Source: Agroathelia rolfsii | Taxonomy: Eukaryota > Basidiomycota > Agaricomycetes > Amylocorticiales > Amylocorticiaceae | DNA: 64,000 bases | Direction: 5' to 3' | NCBI GenBank assembly: GCA_018343915.1 | Contig: JABRWF010000008.1 | Span: 2,170,001-2,234,000 of the forward strand | Part shown: positions 12,153 through 23,682 of the stretch, in pieces | How positions within the stretch are numbered: position 1 is the stretch's first letter | Layout: each line of letters starts with the position of its first letter | The notes under the pieces: generated by a model | Database searches by the model: none | What the model saw: only the letters and a program-made list of their open reading frames with translations | Told to the model about the DNA's origin: nothing | Program-made: the position numbers and the translations under genes

Positions 12153-13373
12153 TTAGCAGTACAGAGTTCCGATGTAAACACCGTCATAGGGGCCCAAGTG
12201 ATTCAGAATATCTCCATCAGCAATATTGGGCACAGTCTGAATTTGACATTGCGAGTCGACGGCGTCATCTTCGCCGGGACATGCAACGGCACCGCCGCCG
12301 GACAGGAAGTGCGTCTCTCCTTCGGGATGAAGGAAGCCCAGGAAGCGGCCAGGTACACTTTGAAATACATCAGCAAGGAAGTAACATGCTATAATCTAAT
12401 TGGATGGACATACATGGGAATGACGTCTTTCTCGTTGTTTACACGATGGAATAAGCCTGCTAGCTATAAAAGATTCGCATAAGACAAGGCGAAGCGTTGT
12501 TAAGAGTACAATATAGCTTACCAGAGAGTCGAAGTAGGCAGCATATGCCGGGTTGCCTACTCTAGGAGTTCCAAATGTCTCGGACTTGATGGTAATCGAG
12601 GAATCCAAGTTGAGCGTCAGGAAAAGTGCGTCCAGTTCTGCCAATGCACCTCCTAGAGAGTGACCGACCTAACAGTTATCATTAGCATTGACATATACGC
12701 TTGAGCATCATATCAAAACGCATTTACTGTGTAAACAAGCGAGGACCCGTATTGCGACAGAAGTGACTGGACTTCAGCCAGAATTTCTTCTGCAGTGATA
12801 GCTTGTTCAGCGAGGAAACCGTTGTGTCCCTGAATGCCGGATGGAAGCCCAGGGAACAAGGTTGAGTTGAAATCTTCGAGGAAGAAGTCGGCGTCGGTCA
12901 GATCGGACAAGCTAAGAGAAAATTAAGTTAATGACATGACCAAGCATAATTTCACTTAAAACTAGACTTACAACTCGGTGGGATCCGTTCCTTCATGGAC
13001 AACGACTACGGCTTCCTCAGAAGGCCAGTACCCGACGTACCCTGTGTCATTCTTTAGAAATCCTTGTACTGCTTGAACGGATGAACTCAATGAACGAACA
13101 TTGCTGAACACTATCACCATCACCACCATAAGCTGATACAGTGAAGCCGGGATTCGCTTCGCACGCATCACCACAGTCTGTCCCAGTCGAGATGTCGCAA
13201 TAAGCAGCACGAGCAAACTGCGCGAACGGGACAAAGCTCGCAATCTCGGAGTCAGTAAGGGTGGTTACAGCAGAAACCACACCAAGCCCCTGACGCTTGG
13301 ACGGAGTGTTTTCATGTGGCAAAGCGGCCACTGAGAGCACTGCTGTAGCGAATGTTGCAAGCAAGGAGTACAT
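12153..13373 (-). CDS. Secreted class-3 (GXSXG) lipase, tandem copy 2
   Basis: Paralogue of the lipase at 9461-10689, same strand, about 1.5 kb upstream of it in transcription direction. The start at 13373 gives the signal peptide MYSLLATFATAVLSVAALP and a Lys-Arg processing site (PSKRQ). Exon 1 carries SFVPFAQFARAAYC and a Cys-rich stretch; its donor lies in CAA T|GTTCG and the acceptor at ACACAG|GG, giving the same junction as in copy 1 (WYVGYWP). The next block has VVVVHEGTDPTEL (oxyanion-hole region), then DADFFLEDFNSTLFPGLPSG, then the exon with GHSLGGALAELDALFLTLNL (nucleophile Ser) and SETFGTPRVGNPAYAAYF. The last exons end in GVYIGTLYC at the TAA 12153-12155, with the likely catalytic His in the preceding HLGPYDG. 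The Asp is expected in the NNEKDVIP-like exon around 12420. Confidence 0.87.
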
Positions 13374-15191
13374 CGTGAACCAAGAATGTATGGGACGATG
13401 TAAACTGGGGTCAGCTAGTGGGCAGATTTGCAGCTTAGAGACGCAAATGCAGGAAGGGCCGACAAGCGAGCACAGAATATGACATAGCTATGCCAATTTG
13501 TTTTATACCATGCTACCAAACAGGTTACTGGCTACGACGATAATCCAGGGACAAGGAGCGCACGCGGTCGTCGGGTAGTACATCAGTTCCAAGATGTCGC
13601 AAAAGGGAGGGATGTGATCACTTGACACTCGCACCCTAAGGCTGGAGTTATTTTATTACTTCATTTTGATGCACGAACAAGAATAGGATACTAGGTCATA
13701 TGGTCAGTGATTAGCATAGTAGATCCCGTGTTCCATAATTGCGCTCGCCAAGCGGGCATAAAGACTATAGTAGCGCAAAACACAAGAGTGTAGAAAAGAG
13801 ATACGTGTCAAGGTCGGCTAGAAGAGGATGGTATCTATAGAGAGGGATCTCGTGAAATATGTCTGACTCGTGATGCCATCTGTGACTAGACGGTCAGCAA
13901 TGCACCGAAACAATCGTTGTGGTCGAGATATAACAGTAGTAGTTCAGAGGCATGCAACCTCCTGTAACTCAGGACATAGCTTAAGAGTTGTACTGTGCAT
14001 AACAGTGGAGCATAGGTAGGCCGCGGCAAGGACAAAGCGACGAAAATGAGTAGACGACGCGCCATATTTTGATGCAGCCCGCAGTCGGATGGCTGATGTT
14101 GATGATCAAATGCATCAGACAACCATTGCTTATTTCCAGGAGTGGCCGCTTTGTGCGCAGTTAAAAATGCACGAACGATATTAGGATGGCAAGCACCGCG
14201 GCTGATTGAGGAGTCCAGCATGCCCGAACGACGCCGTCACTGGCAGGTGAGAAACCAAACAAGTGCAATGAAGCTCCTACTAGGCTTTAAGGTCACAGAG
14301 CGCATGCAGCCAATAGCACACATGTATCATTTTATTATCCAACTATTCTAAATGGTCTTTATTTTTATAATAACACCGTGGAATTAATGCCCAGAGAAGC
14401 GGTCCTGGCAATGTACAGAGGACTCTGATTCGAAGGTGCACTGAGAAGATTCAACTGACCTTGTATGGAGGAAGCGGTAAGAATGATTGTGCACGGCGGC
14501 CGAATGTTATGATTACCGAACATAGTGGAAAGGGAAACTAATGCAAAGTGGAGTTTCTACGGGGAATTACACCCAACAAGATGCCACTCGCTGAACCGTG
14601 TATGTAGATGATGAACATCAATGAACACCTATTGCCGGTGATGAGTACTAATTCTGTTGTCTTGTTAGCTGGCTCTCAAGCGGTGAAGGTGGTGCGATAA
14701 GATCCGAACTCGGTAATAACTTGTTCAACAGCAACTCTGGCGAGCGCTAATTCACGAAATAAATAAATAAAAATAGACAAACATAATACAATGAACACGA
14801 CTTCCAATCTCAGAATATGCTTACTATTTGTGAAAAGAGTCAGAAATGATAGTCGTCTGTCAGCGACCCATTTCTATCACGCAACAGAAGCTTGAGAAGA
14901 CGCAGTAGAGACTCACTTCGTGATGGTGATTTACTCATGTGAAGATATTTTCCTGATTCAAAAAGTGATGCTGAATGGATTCAGGATTAATGAATCGATA
15001 GAATAATCGATAGTGGCATGGAAAAGAAATGGAACTGAAGAATTGGCGCCACCCCCGGCTCGGATGTTGACTTCGAAGCGTGGCAAATGAATCTGAAGTT
15101 CTCCCACTGGCAGCTAGCACCGATAATTCGACTTACTCAACCTCGATTTCAAGTACTCGTGCAGTACTTTCGACTCCGTCCTACTTTCCTC
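13374..15191. other. Intergenic region, no gene recognised
   Basis: A promoter for lipase copy 2 is expected at the left and for VPS51 at the right. A 111-codon minus frame (13886-14221) is not convincing. A short AAATA repeat is present near 14759-14771. A weakly AT-rich region precedes the VPS51 start. Confidence 0.4.
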
Positions 15192-15992
15192 ATGTCAAAC
15201 TCAGATGCTACGAGCAATCGCCGCCTATCTGGTCGCATCCCGCTGTCTCCACTACGCCCGGCCTCTCCAGTAATCCCAGGTACAACGACAGGTGCACCAT
15301 CGGTACCACGCCCGCGACGAGTGTCAGAAGCGACGTTAAGTGCTCTATCTCCTCGCTCACAAGAAGCCAGCCTCCCGTCCGTAACTGCAGAGCCCAGAAA
15401 GCGTACTCGGGCTCAGAACCTGCTGAGGCAGCACTATGGCATGACCGTCGGTCCCCCGTCACCATTACCAGGCAAACCCAATGACCCCATGAATTTAGGT
15501 TTGCTGCCTAGATAGATTAGCAACAAGATCTTCCTCGCACCAATGTGCTGATTTATTATACAGATTCTACAGCGTTTGACACCAAGAGCTACTATGACCA
15601 GCTCATAACTACATCTAATTTGCTCACACTACTAAGGCGGGAGAACGAGCTCATGCAAGGTTAGGCATAAGAGAATTATTCTTTCTACAATCCCAACCTA
15701 ATTGCTGCCGTAGAAATGCGAGAACTAGACAGTGAACGCCAATCCCTCGTATACAACCATCACCATGAACTCATTGCGGCCAGTGACACTATCGCGGCAG
15801 TAAGCTCACCATTTCCCTACATTTATGGTCAATGCTATCAAACTCAATTTTACAATCCAGATGAAAGCTCGAGCAGAGAGTTTAGATAGTGATCTGGACT
15901 CTCTTAAGGCGGCTTTTTCCGAGATATCACGTCTTGGCGCGGAGGTGTCCATTGACCAGCAACCTTCATCGTCATCTCCACGCAAGGAGTGA
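15192..15992 (+). CDS. VPS51: Vps51 subunit of the GARP tethering complex
   Basis: Vps51 is the small subunit that links the GARP complex (Vps52-53-54) to the SNARE Tlg1 and helps endosome-to-Golgi retrograde transport. Four exons are read: 15192-15498, 15564-15659, 15714-15799 and 15861-15992, all with GT-AG introns and consistent phases. The N-terminal 100 residues are Ser/Pro/Arg-rich and probably disordered. The core Vps51/Vps67 domain follows: FDTKSYYDQLITTSNLLTLL, then ELDSERQSLVYNHHHELIAA and SDTIAAMKARAESLDSDL. The pattern Leu-Val-Tyr-Asn-(His)-x-x-x-Leu-Ile-Ala-Ala is the family signature. The short C-terminus (about 206 residues in total) fits the short fungal form, not the long animal protein. 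The start at 15192 (MSNSDATSNRR) was chosen because the in-frame upstream extension is not family-like. Confidence 0.85.
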
Positions 15993-17027
15993 TTATCCCC
16001 TTTGGATCTTCTTATCTCATATATTGCTTTTAACGATCACCTTGGGTTTTTATCATGGCATGAGGCCATTTGAACACGGTAGGTAAATAATCATGTCATC
16101 GATTTTCCCTTGAATGTTCACTCTCCGGTTTCAATATCCCTCTATTCTGATACAATGATGTGCGTATATTCAGTTGTCCAGTAAAACCAGGCTCGTCAAC
16201 GAATCCAATAGCCCGTCAGAAGACCGCCACCGGCAGCTAGGTCAGGTCATGTTCTGAAACAGGGATAATTGTATCCCTGCTGCGGACGAATAAGCGTACT
16301 ATATCCTGAATTTTGAGTTATGAATACCAGAGGGTAGTATTTACAATATAAAATATAGAACCAGGCTTCACCCAATCACAGGCACGTATATTGGCCCATT
16401 GGCTGCCTTAGCAGCTCGGCTTTAGGGATTATGTAACACTGTGCAAAGTGTTAAGTCGTAGTCAGCAATCTGATTTTGATCCATTTGGATGCGTCCATTG
16501 GCTTTTGACTGCTCTATCTGATTGATTCTTTCGTTGCATCATCAATCATTCCATTGACGGTCAAAGGCTGGTAATGTATATTTTTGTTTCCACAGCTTCA
16601 GCTGCTCTGGACTTTTAACCTCTGACGCACTCGTGTTCTTCCATAATATGGTATATTGGAAGGTATTTCAGGGACCCTCTCTAGTTGTCCAAGAAAGTAC
16701 TTCTGTTCTTTAATATGGCTTCCTGGTATATCTAGCCCTGTCTCAATAACAAACGTCTTGGTTGTGGGACACGATCGGTGCATAGGAAGCCTTCACAGGT
16801 TGAGTTGCCTTGACGATACGACACCTGCTGAAGATTATAATGATCAAATGTCATTCGGATACTCATAATAAGACCAATCAAGTCGTGCATCGATACTGGC
16901 ATCATGATGTATACTGCCTTGTCATCTACACATGCGATAGAATAAATATCCTTGGCTGGTCCAAACTGCTAACTTGTTGCTTTTCGCCCCGCCATAATTG
17001 GGCTGGGTCCCAAAAGCTGCCAGTGGC
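15993..17027. other. Intergenic region, no gene recognised
   Basis: No protein-like frame with splice support is visible. The last 50 bases before 17028 resemble the flank of the degenerate 7-TM copy near 20780 (ggct-x-gctccc/gtccc-x-aaa), so they are probably part of the duplicated unit. Confidence 0.35.
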
Positions 17028-18242
17028 ATGGCGTCAATTCGCTCTTCGGATCTTCAAGTTGAGGGATCTATGTACATCGGAATAATTCTGTTCGGGATTC
17101 TTTATGGTAGGATTAAGGATTGTCTATACTGTTCATATGATATCCAGATTATCCAACAGAAAGGAAATTATGCTGATGCGCCTCACCACATCTTTTTCAG
17201 GTGTTCTGTTAACGCTTTACTTTTCAACAATTTACTTTCTTTTGAAAAGCAAGAATACTTGTCGCCGGCGACGGTTCTTCTACATTCTTTACAGCAACAC
17301 TCTCTTAATACTTGCGACTATTTTATTTGCGGCCAAATGTCTGCTAGGCCAGTTGATGTGGATCATCTACAGGGACGAATACAACCCCATCATTTACTAT
17401 TCAACAAGCTCTCTGTCAGCGAAACTCGAAGCTTTGTCCAACGCCATACCTAGCATCATTATCCTCATTGACGGCATGATTCTGGTAATGTTCCAAGCGT
17501 CTAAACTAGGCTTGAGGAGATCTAATGGTCCAACTTTCTTAGACCTACCGTTGCTACATTATCTTCGAGTCCTCTGTCTATATGGCTGCGGCGCCGGCTA
17601 TTTGTAATCTTGCCTTCCTAAGTGAGTATAATCCTTCGAAAAATAATGCGTAGTTTTACCTGAAATTCTGGCAAGTATTGGGAGTTATAGATACTGCACT
17701 TCCACAGGGCTCCCCAGCATTGGTAGGTCTTAGTATCGCACATGGTATTCTTGTCATGCCGACGAACATACTCGCATCTGTGATGATTGCTATACGCATC
17801 ATTATTGTATCTCGGAGAATAAATCGTTACGTCAACCAACGTTGGGAACGGCAATTCACGAGTATCGCTGCCATTCTCATCGAGTCAGCAGTTCCGAGTA
17901 CAGTACTATGGGTAGCTGCGCTTGTTATCCAAATAAACTATATGGATGGCAAGGAAACTTATTGGGATCCTGCAATCAGCCTGAGCTGGTGCGCTCTCAT
18001 TGTAAGTTTTGTATGCAAGGACATTAGAAGACCATCCTTATGAGCTGACGAAAATTTAGTCGGTATCTCCCTACTTGATTATGCTTCGTATTGCCATGGG
18101 CATGGCCTGGGATGAGAACACGTCTCGTCGGCTATTGACAATAGCTTCACTTTCTGTCGAGTCAGATGTCATAGATATCAAATTGACTGACTCAGACTCG
18201 GACGAGTGTCTCTCCCAGCCTCCACCGGACTGCAAGGTCTGA
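17028..18242 (+). CDS. 7-TM membrane protein of a basidiomycete-expanded family, copy A
   Basis: Exon 1 (17028-17106) encodes a short extracellular start and the first hydrophobic helix (MYIGIILFGILYG). A 94-bp intron leads to exon 2 at 17201 (VLLTLYFSTIYFLLK), with further helices (LLILATILFAAKCLLGQLMW and IIILIDGMIL). A third exon carries TYRCYIIFESSVYMA, a fourth the segment NILASVMIAIRIIIVSRRIN and ILIESAVPSTVLWVAALVIQ, and the last SVSPYLIMLRIAMGMAW followed by a polar cytosolic tail ending at 18240-18242. The order (about seven helices, Tyr-Arg-Cys motif, RR after helix 5, ISP-x-L-I-x-LR-x-GxAW-like end) matches the very common, functionally unassigned basidiomycete 7-TM family with similarity to GPCR topology. 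A broken paralogue lies at about 20790-21932. No ligand or pathway can be inferred. Confidence 0.75.
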
Positions 18243-19081
18243 AAAAATATGTACAGAAGGAACCGAGCTTCGAGAATTGTAGAGTAACATACAACTGTTA
18301 GTAGCAATACCATATAACTTACTGCGCAGGTGACATAGTAGACTCTGGTAGAGACGTAAATCAATATAAGACAGAAGCTCGAGGAATTCGAAAGGATTCA
18401 CGCATACAAAAAAGAACCCACCCAAATAGGAGATAGGAAATTCATGCAGGCCATTTTGGTTTTATATCGTAAAGTCGCAACTGAAGGTAAGTGCATGTAT
18501 GTCTTGTTTAGTCGCGCTTGCTTAGATTAACCCTCAGGGATTTTAGCATTCGAAGCTAATATCAGCTGAAAGACGCAAAAAACTCAACTTAACTCTGGCT
18601 TTACACTGCATAAATGCTGCATAACACCCTTCACCAGGGAGGTTTTTTAGAACGGCTGGCGTCATTCTCCGAGTCGTAGATTGACGATCATCCGAGTCGA
18701 GAACCTAAACATTCATGAGCAAAAGTCGGCTAGCTTCTGCTGCGACTCAGGTTGGCATGAATCTCATTTATTACTGACCCTTCTGAATCGTGACTTTGGA
18801 AGAGCACTGCAATTAAAGATATGATGCAGACTACCAGATCTATTCGTAGGGGTTGGGATCTTATCAATCCCATCAGATCAAGTCCAACGAAGCCGCCGCC
18901 ATTTCGGTGTCAAAACATAGAGAATTTGCTTGTTTACTGACTGCCTCGTACTTTTGTACACTTCCCCGATAAGATAGACACATTATCTCATTAGTGCTAT
19001 AGATAAGCCGTTGTCCTACTAGTAGCAATGTATTTTTCCTAATTCAGGTTGCTTTGAACACTAAGTGTCAAGTAGTAATTA
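18243..19081. other. Intergenic region, no gene recognised
   Basis: This lies between the 7-TM gene and the Tc1-like element. Two minus frames (18071-18364, 18192-18425) are antisense to or downstream of the 7-TM gene and look like chance frames. Confidence 0.35.
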
Positions 19082-20530
19082 CAGTGGCGTGCAAAAAAAA
19101 TTTCCACCCCCGCTCGTTCTAGTCAAATCAAACTTGAAAGAGCTCTACAGCCCTCATTTCCTCTTGTTCGAGTATAGATTTATTTCTATAGATCATATAC
19201 CATCCATAGTTTATACTGTAACAAAATCAGACATCCAATTATTGTTTGAAGTAAGAGGAATAAAAAACTCGACACTATGGTTTCAGCCATAGTGATGTCA
19301 TAGGCAAAAATTGCCCTTTCCAGCGTGCAGTGATTGATGTTCACACTTCTCTATCCTTATGAAAACTCCTATAAATACTGAAAAAATTACTGGAATCTTT
19401 CCCAAGCTTTCTCTATTATGAAAATCACGAATTCGACTAAAAAAAGCTCGTGTCTGGTACATGCACCGCTATGAACACAAAAATTTCTCAGATATTGGAC
19501 AACATCGACACATCAAGCATAAAACCATCTCAAACTCCTATCATATGCTTGAGAAACAGGGCTAGAACCTTGATTTATGTGCCCGGAAACCAAGTATTGG
19601 CTGTCCTAGGGTACTCATCACACAAGACGAGCGTTATGGCATCTTAGCAATTTGTCGCCAACATGCTACTGATGCAACAGACCTCCAACGGAAATTATTC
19701 CGTCGCCTCCTTCCAACCACAATCCGTCGGATGCTCCTTAGGAGTGGTCTTCGTGGGAAGGTATACCAAAACAAGCCACTCCTTTGTTTGATTCATCGCG
19801 AGAAGCGAAAAATATGGGCTGAAAAATATGCTGACTGGGAGGAAAAAGACTCGCAGAAAGTATGGTTTTTTGATGAGTTGAAATTTAATCTTTTTGGTTC
19901 AGATAGACGTCACTACTGTCGAAGAAAGGATGGAGAGGCTGTTTGGCCACAAAAAATTGCACCTATTGTGAAGCATGGAGGAGGTTGTGTGGTGGTTTGG
20001 GTGGTTGTGACTTGGTATGGGCCAGGCAGAATCCATCGCATTAACAGGACCATGACTGCCAAGAATTTAGGGGCTATCTTGTCAGAGTCCCCCCTAGGAG
20101 CAATTCGTGAGCAGAAGAAAGACCATTCATCTTCCAATTTTGCTCAAGCTCTCGATCTGAAGCATATGTCTGCTATTGCATGCGCCTGATTCAAGATACA
20201 AAACATTAGATTACTTGAATGAGCCCCCTCATCTCCTGACATGAGCATCATTGAACATGTCTGAGAGCTCCTAGATATGGCTGTGCAAAGCCGTAATCCC
20301 CGTCCCCATAATCTTGATGAATTATGGATGGCTATAGAAGCAGAGTGGTATGCTCTCGATCGAAATATCATTCGTAATCTATATGAATTATTACCGCGTC
20401 GTGTTTCTGCCCTCAAATCAGCAAAAGGGGGTCTAATAAATACTAAACTACTAGATCTTCAGGATTTATGTACGGCGATACAGAATTTTTTTCTAAAATT
20501 ATGTACCTTACTTATCGTATGACCTTGGTA
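19082..20530 (+). mobile_element. Decayed Tc1/mariner-family DNA transposon
   Basis: The left end CAGTGGCGTGCAAAAAAAAT at 19082 is preceded by TA, as expected for an element that inserts at TA. The body contains blocks of a DDE transposase: an N-terminal HTH-like piece (TTIRRMLLRSGLRGKVYQNK), then the WAEKYADWEEKDSQKVWFFD block with the catalytic Asp region (FFDELKFNLFGSD), then VVVWVVVTWYGPGRIHRI, and after frameshifts a block with SPDMSIIEHVWELLD-like sequence and a C-terminal block ending in ALKSAKGG, which is the usual Tc1 ending. The frame is broken in several places, so it is inactive. No matching right inverted repeat was found, so the right end is approximate. It separates two copies of the 7-TM family. 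Confidence 0.8.
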
Positions 20531-20789
20531 TGTGTATAATTTTTTTTACTCGACTGTCGCTATCTCTATGCCCTATTTTTGTTTTATTTTATGTACATAT
20601 CATGTTTATATATTATCTGCGTGTTTTTAATTCTTTATTTGTACAATGTATGGACTTTAAGAAATCTTTGACGTTTGAGCAGGGGGTTGGTGGCGTGGGG
20701 TCACGGTATATAAATGATCATGGACTGCTAGTCGGTGTAGTAATCGCTAACCTCGGCATTTCTTCTCAGCGGACTACTTGGGCTAGCTC

Positions 20790-21932
20790 CCGAATGCAAA
20801 AGTGACCTTACTTATTGACATAGACGATCAATTCGAGGGATCCTTATACCTCGGAATAATCTTATCTGAGATATGTTATGGTGAGGATAATCCCGTGACA
20901 TGCCAGTGTACCTCAATGAAGATCATGCTGAGACCTCGGCAACCGTTACCTCAAGGCTTGTTTCTAACAATATATTTCATTACAATCCATCTCCTGTCAA
21001 AATGCAAAAGCACGAGTCGTTGGCAGCGGAATTTTCATATTATCTACGGTACTTTTCTCTTCATTATGACTAGTATTATGTATGCGGCTAGATGCCTGCA
21101 AGGCCAGTTAATGTGGATTATCCACATGGATCAGCTAGGAGGCCCTTTTGAGTACTATGCGTATAATGCATTGTCAAAGACTCTTGGTACTAAATATCTG
21201 GCCTCATAGTAATCACTGATGGCATGCTTATGGTAAAGTCTACTTCATCTCTAGAACAATTGCCTTCGTTACTAATAGAATGTTTCGTTAGACTTACCGC
21301 TGTTATATCATTTTTGACTCTCGTCTCTGGATAGCGTTAGCACTAGCTATTTTTGATGCTGGCTTTGTAAGTGAGTATAAGACTTTCCTGTCTGGCTCCA
21401 GCACCCTTTTTACAAAAGGATAGTCTTGGGATTATCGCGTTTTGCACTTCCAACCAACTCTTTGGTGCGTTACAGGGTTGAGATAGCAGATTATTTTCTT
21501 GTCTTGCCAACAAACATATTGGCGACTATCATGATTTCCATGCGGATTTTTGTGGTGTCTCGTCGAGTGAAGAACTGCATTGGTCCGGATTTGCGGCGTC
21601 GGTATACAAGTATTCCTGCCATCCCCATTGAATCGGCAGCACCAAGTACAATATTCTGGATAATTGGCTTTGTTGCTGACATTATTTCCTTGACTGGGCA
21701 TGAAGCAACCGATCCTTCATGGGGCTTGGTTGTGGGCATGATCTGGAGCGCTCTCATCGTAAGCAGAAGCATAAAGATGCTAAAAGACTGTCTTCTAACA
21801 TTAAAAAAAATCCCTTAGTCAGTATCTCCCCAATTGATAATACTTCGTATTGCTATGGGCATGGCTTGGGATAAAAACACATCTTGTCGTTTGTCGAGAA
21901 TAACCCTTGGGTCTATTGAGTTGGATGATTAA
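20790..21932 (+). pseudogene. Degenerate 7-TM paralogue, copy B
   Basis: The exon order is the same as in the copy at 17028-18242: EGSLYLGIILSEICYG, an intron, LFLTIYFITIHLLSK, AARCLQGQLMWIIHMDQ, TYRCYIIFDSRLW, NILATIMISMRIFVVSRRVK, and the final VSPQLIILRIAMGMAW-type block before the TAA at 21930. Two lesions are visible. No ATG is in frame at the start: the ATG near 20796 reads into an immediate stop. In exon 2 the frame shifts by one base near 21188-21192, so that NALSKTLGTK runs into TAG, while the correct continuation (ISGLIVITDGMLM) lies in another frame. Intron positions are conserved, so the copy arose from genomic duplication, not from a processed RNA. Residual expression is possible but a full 7-TM protein is unlikely. 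Confidence 0.7.
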
Positions 21933-22330
21933 TATAGTGCTGTAAACATATGAAGTCCCGATAAATATGTACTAGTACAGTGCGGAAAGTAAAATAGGCA
22001 CAAGGCAAAAATTTAAGAATGCAAGTCATTCCAATCATTAGATTTTGATATTATCAACCACGCCTTATTATGAGGGTAAGTTCATCCTAAGCTGAGCGTC
22101 TGCCCCAGTAGGCCAGGCTACAACAGACTCCATTATTTGTACCACCAATAGTAGTGTGAGTAAGCTTAACTGATTATGAAGCTAATCCGAGCCTGCGTCC
22201 CACTCTAACGAGCGAGGTTGAGGTAGGACAATTTTCGAAAGCTCTGGAAATGTCAAACAACTGGTCACAACTAGATTAGTATATACTTCCGCAATAATGC
22301 CCACGTGACCTATCTCACCCCGAAACAGCC
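21933..22330. other. Intergenic region upstream of the FRA10AC1-like gene
   Basis: It holds the promoter for the plus gene at 22331. A stretch at about 21978-22000 (acagtgcggaaagtaaaata) looks like the terminal repeat of a Tc1-like element, but no partner or transposase was found near it. Confidence 0.35.
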
Positions 22331-23175
22331 ATGTCCTCTCCTGCTGGTTTGCCTTCTGGAGCGCGTACTGAATTTGAAATACTGAAGGAATCGCATCGGT
22401 GGGGGAGAAAAATGTACACATACTCTAATAGCGCTGAAAAACCCTCCTCTTATTGGCAGATTTCTGCGTCCAACGGATGAATCCGAAGCAGATGCATCAT
22501 GGGAAGACAGGCTAGCTCGCAAGTACTACGATAGCTTGTATCGTGAATACGCAGTTTGTGATTTGAAGCATTATAAGTCAGGAAATGTTCGTACTCTTAC
22601 AACTTGCTGAATGTATCCTTGGCGCTGATTTGTGCTTCGACCAGTTCTCCCTGCGATGGCGTACTGAAGATGAAGTGCTCTCCGGGGCTGGGGAAGAAAC
22701 CTGCGCGAATACGCGGTGTTCATTGCATCATCTGGAGACGGCATCCTTAGCTGCATCGCTGTCCACAGAAGATAATAAAAAGCAGAACAGATTGTCTACG
22801 CTGGAGCTGCCATTTGTCTATCAAGAGCAAGGGGAGTCCAAGGCGGCGCTGGTCAAGGTTGTGCTGTGTCCTCGTTGCGTCAAGAAGATCATGTGGAAAA
22901 GACGCAAAGACAAAGAGGCACAACAAGCATTAGCCGAAGGTGCAGACAAGTCACAAGAAAAGGAGGAAGAAGGCTCGGAGAATGTTCAAAGGCCACAATC
23001 AAATGAAAACGCAAATCACCAACGACCTGCAGAAACACAAAAGGGCAAACAGGCAAAACATGACCAGGGGTTATCTACAAAGGAGAAGTGGCAAGAAAGG
23101 ACGTCCCGCCGTCGTTCGCGCTCGCGCTCGCCCCACAATCACGATTCGTCTCGTTCCAAGCGTACAAGAAATTGA
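22331..23175 (+). CDS. FRA10AC1-like nuclear protein
   Basis: Three exons: 22331-22398, 22460-22586 and 22645-23175. The core matches the Fra10Ac1 family, a conserved eukaryotic nuclear protein linked to the spliceosome: KYYDSLYREYAVCDLKHYK, then after the second intron FSLRWRTEDEVLSGAGEETC, a Cys-x(5)-Cys pair (TCANTRC), PFVYQEQGESKAALVKVVLC and PRCVKKI. The Cys pairs (C-x-N-x-x-C and C-x-x-C) probably bind a metal, as in the family. After the core comes a charged Gln/Glu/Lys linker and a C-terminal Arg-Ser stretch (RRSRSRSPHNHDSSRSKR), usual for splicing-associated proteins. The start at 22331 is the first ATG that links through a phase-2 intron to RFLRPTDE. The assignment rests on remembered family pattern, not an alignment run. 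Confidence 0.8.
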
Positions 23176-23682
23176 GCATGCTCTCATTCCAATCTGACCC
23201 AGTCGTTTGTGCTTGTCGTGTTTCCTATACCCAACTATCGGCATAGTGCCTTATCCCGAACGTCGGATTTTTTTTTTCAGACGTCGTTTGCATACTGTTG
23301 TTCTGTGGTCTCGAAATGGCGAATTCATGGACCCCATAGCCAATGCTATACCCATTCTTTGGCAATACTTCCTAGAAATCATGCAATCCCTCAACCAGAT
23401 GTCATAATGTTTCCGACTATCCTTTTACTGTTCTGGTGACGCTATCTGCCAATGTAAGCCTTACCGCCGGATCTTATCTAATCTGGCTTCGCGTGGCGGA
23501 GTCTGAACTCATATCATGGGACTTACAACTTGCTTTGCGCACGCCATTCATTTGTGAGCTTACGCGATGCGCACGAACTCAATGGCCATTTGGAGCGACT
23601 TATTGCCCATGCTTGCCTGTATAAGAAACCTTTGTGTCGTCGCGGAGTTTTCTGTATCTATTACCTACTCTGCACTTGCACC
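23176..23682. other. Intergenic region upstream of the dioxygenase
   Basis: Short overlapping frames near 23207-23624 lack motifs. A T run at 23268-23276 lies here. It likely holds the 3' end of the FRA10AC1-like gene and the promoter of the dioxygenase. Confidence 0.35.

Noticed and set aside
13886..14221. 111-codon minus frame
   Set aside because: Looks like a random frame, composition unlike the real genes nearby.
17104..17607. Overlapping 7-TM frame starting at 17104 as an independent start
   Set aside because: It lies within the intron and exon 2 of the model starting at 17028, which gives a better N-terminus.
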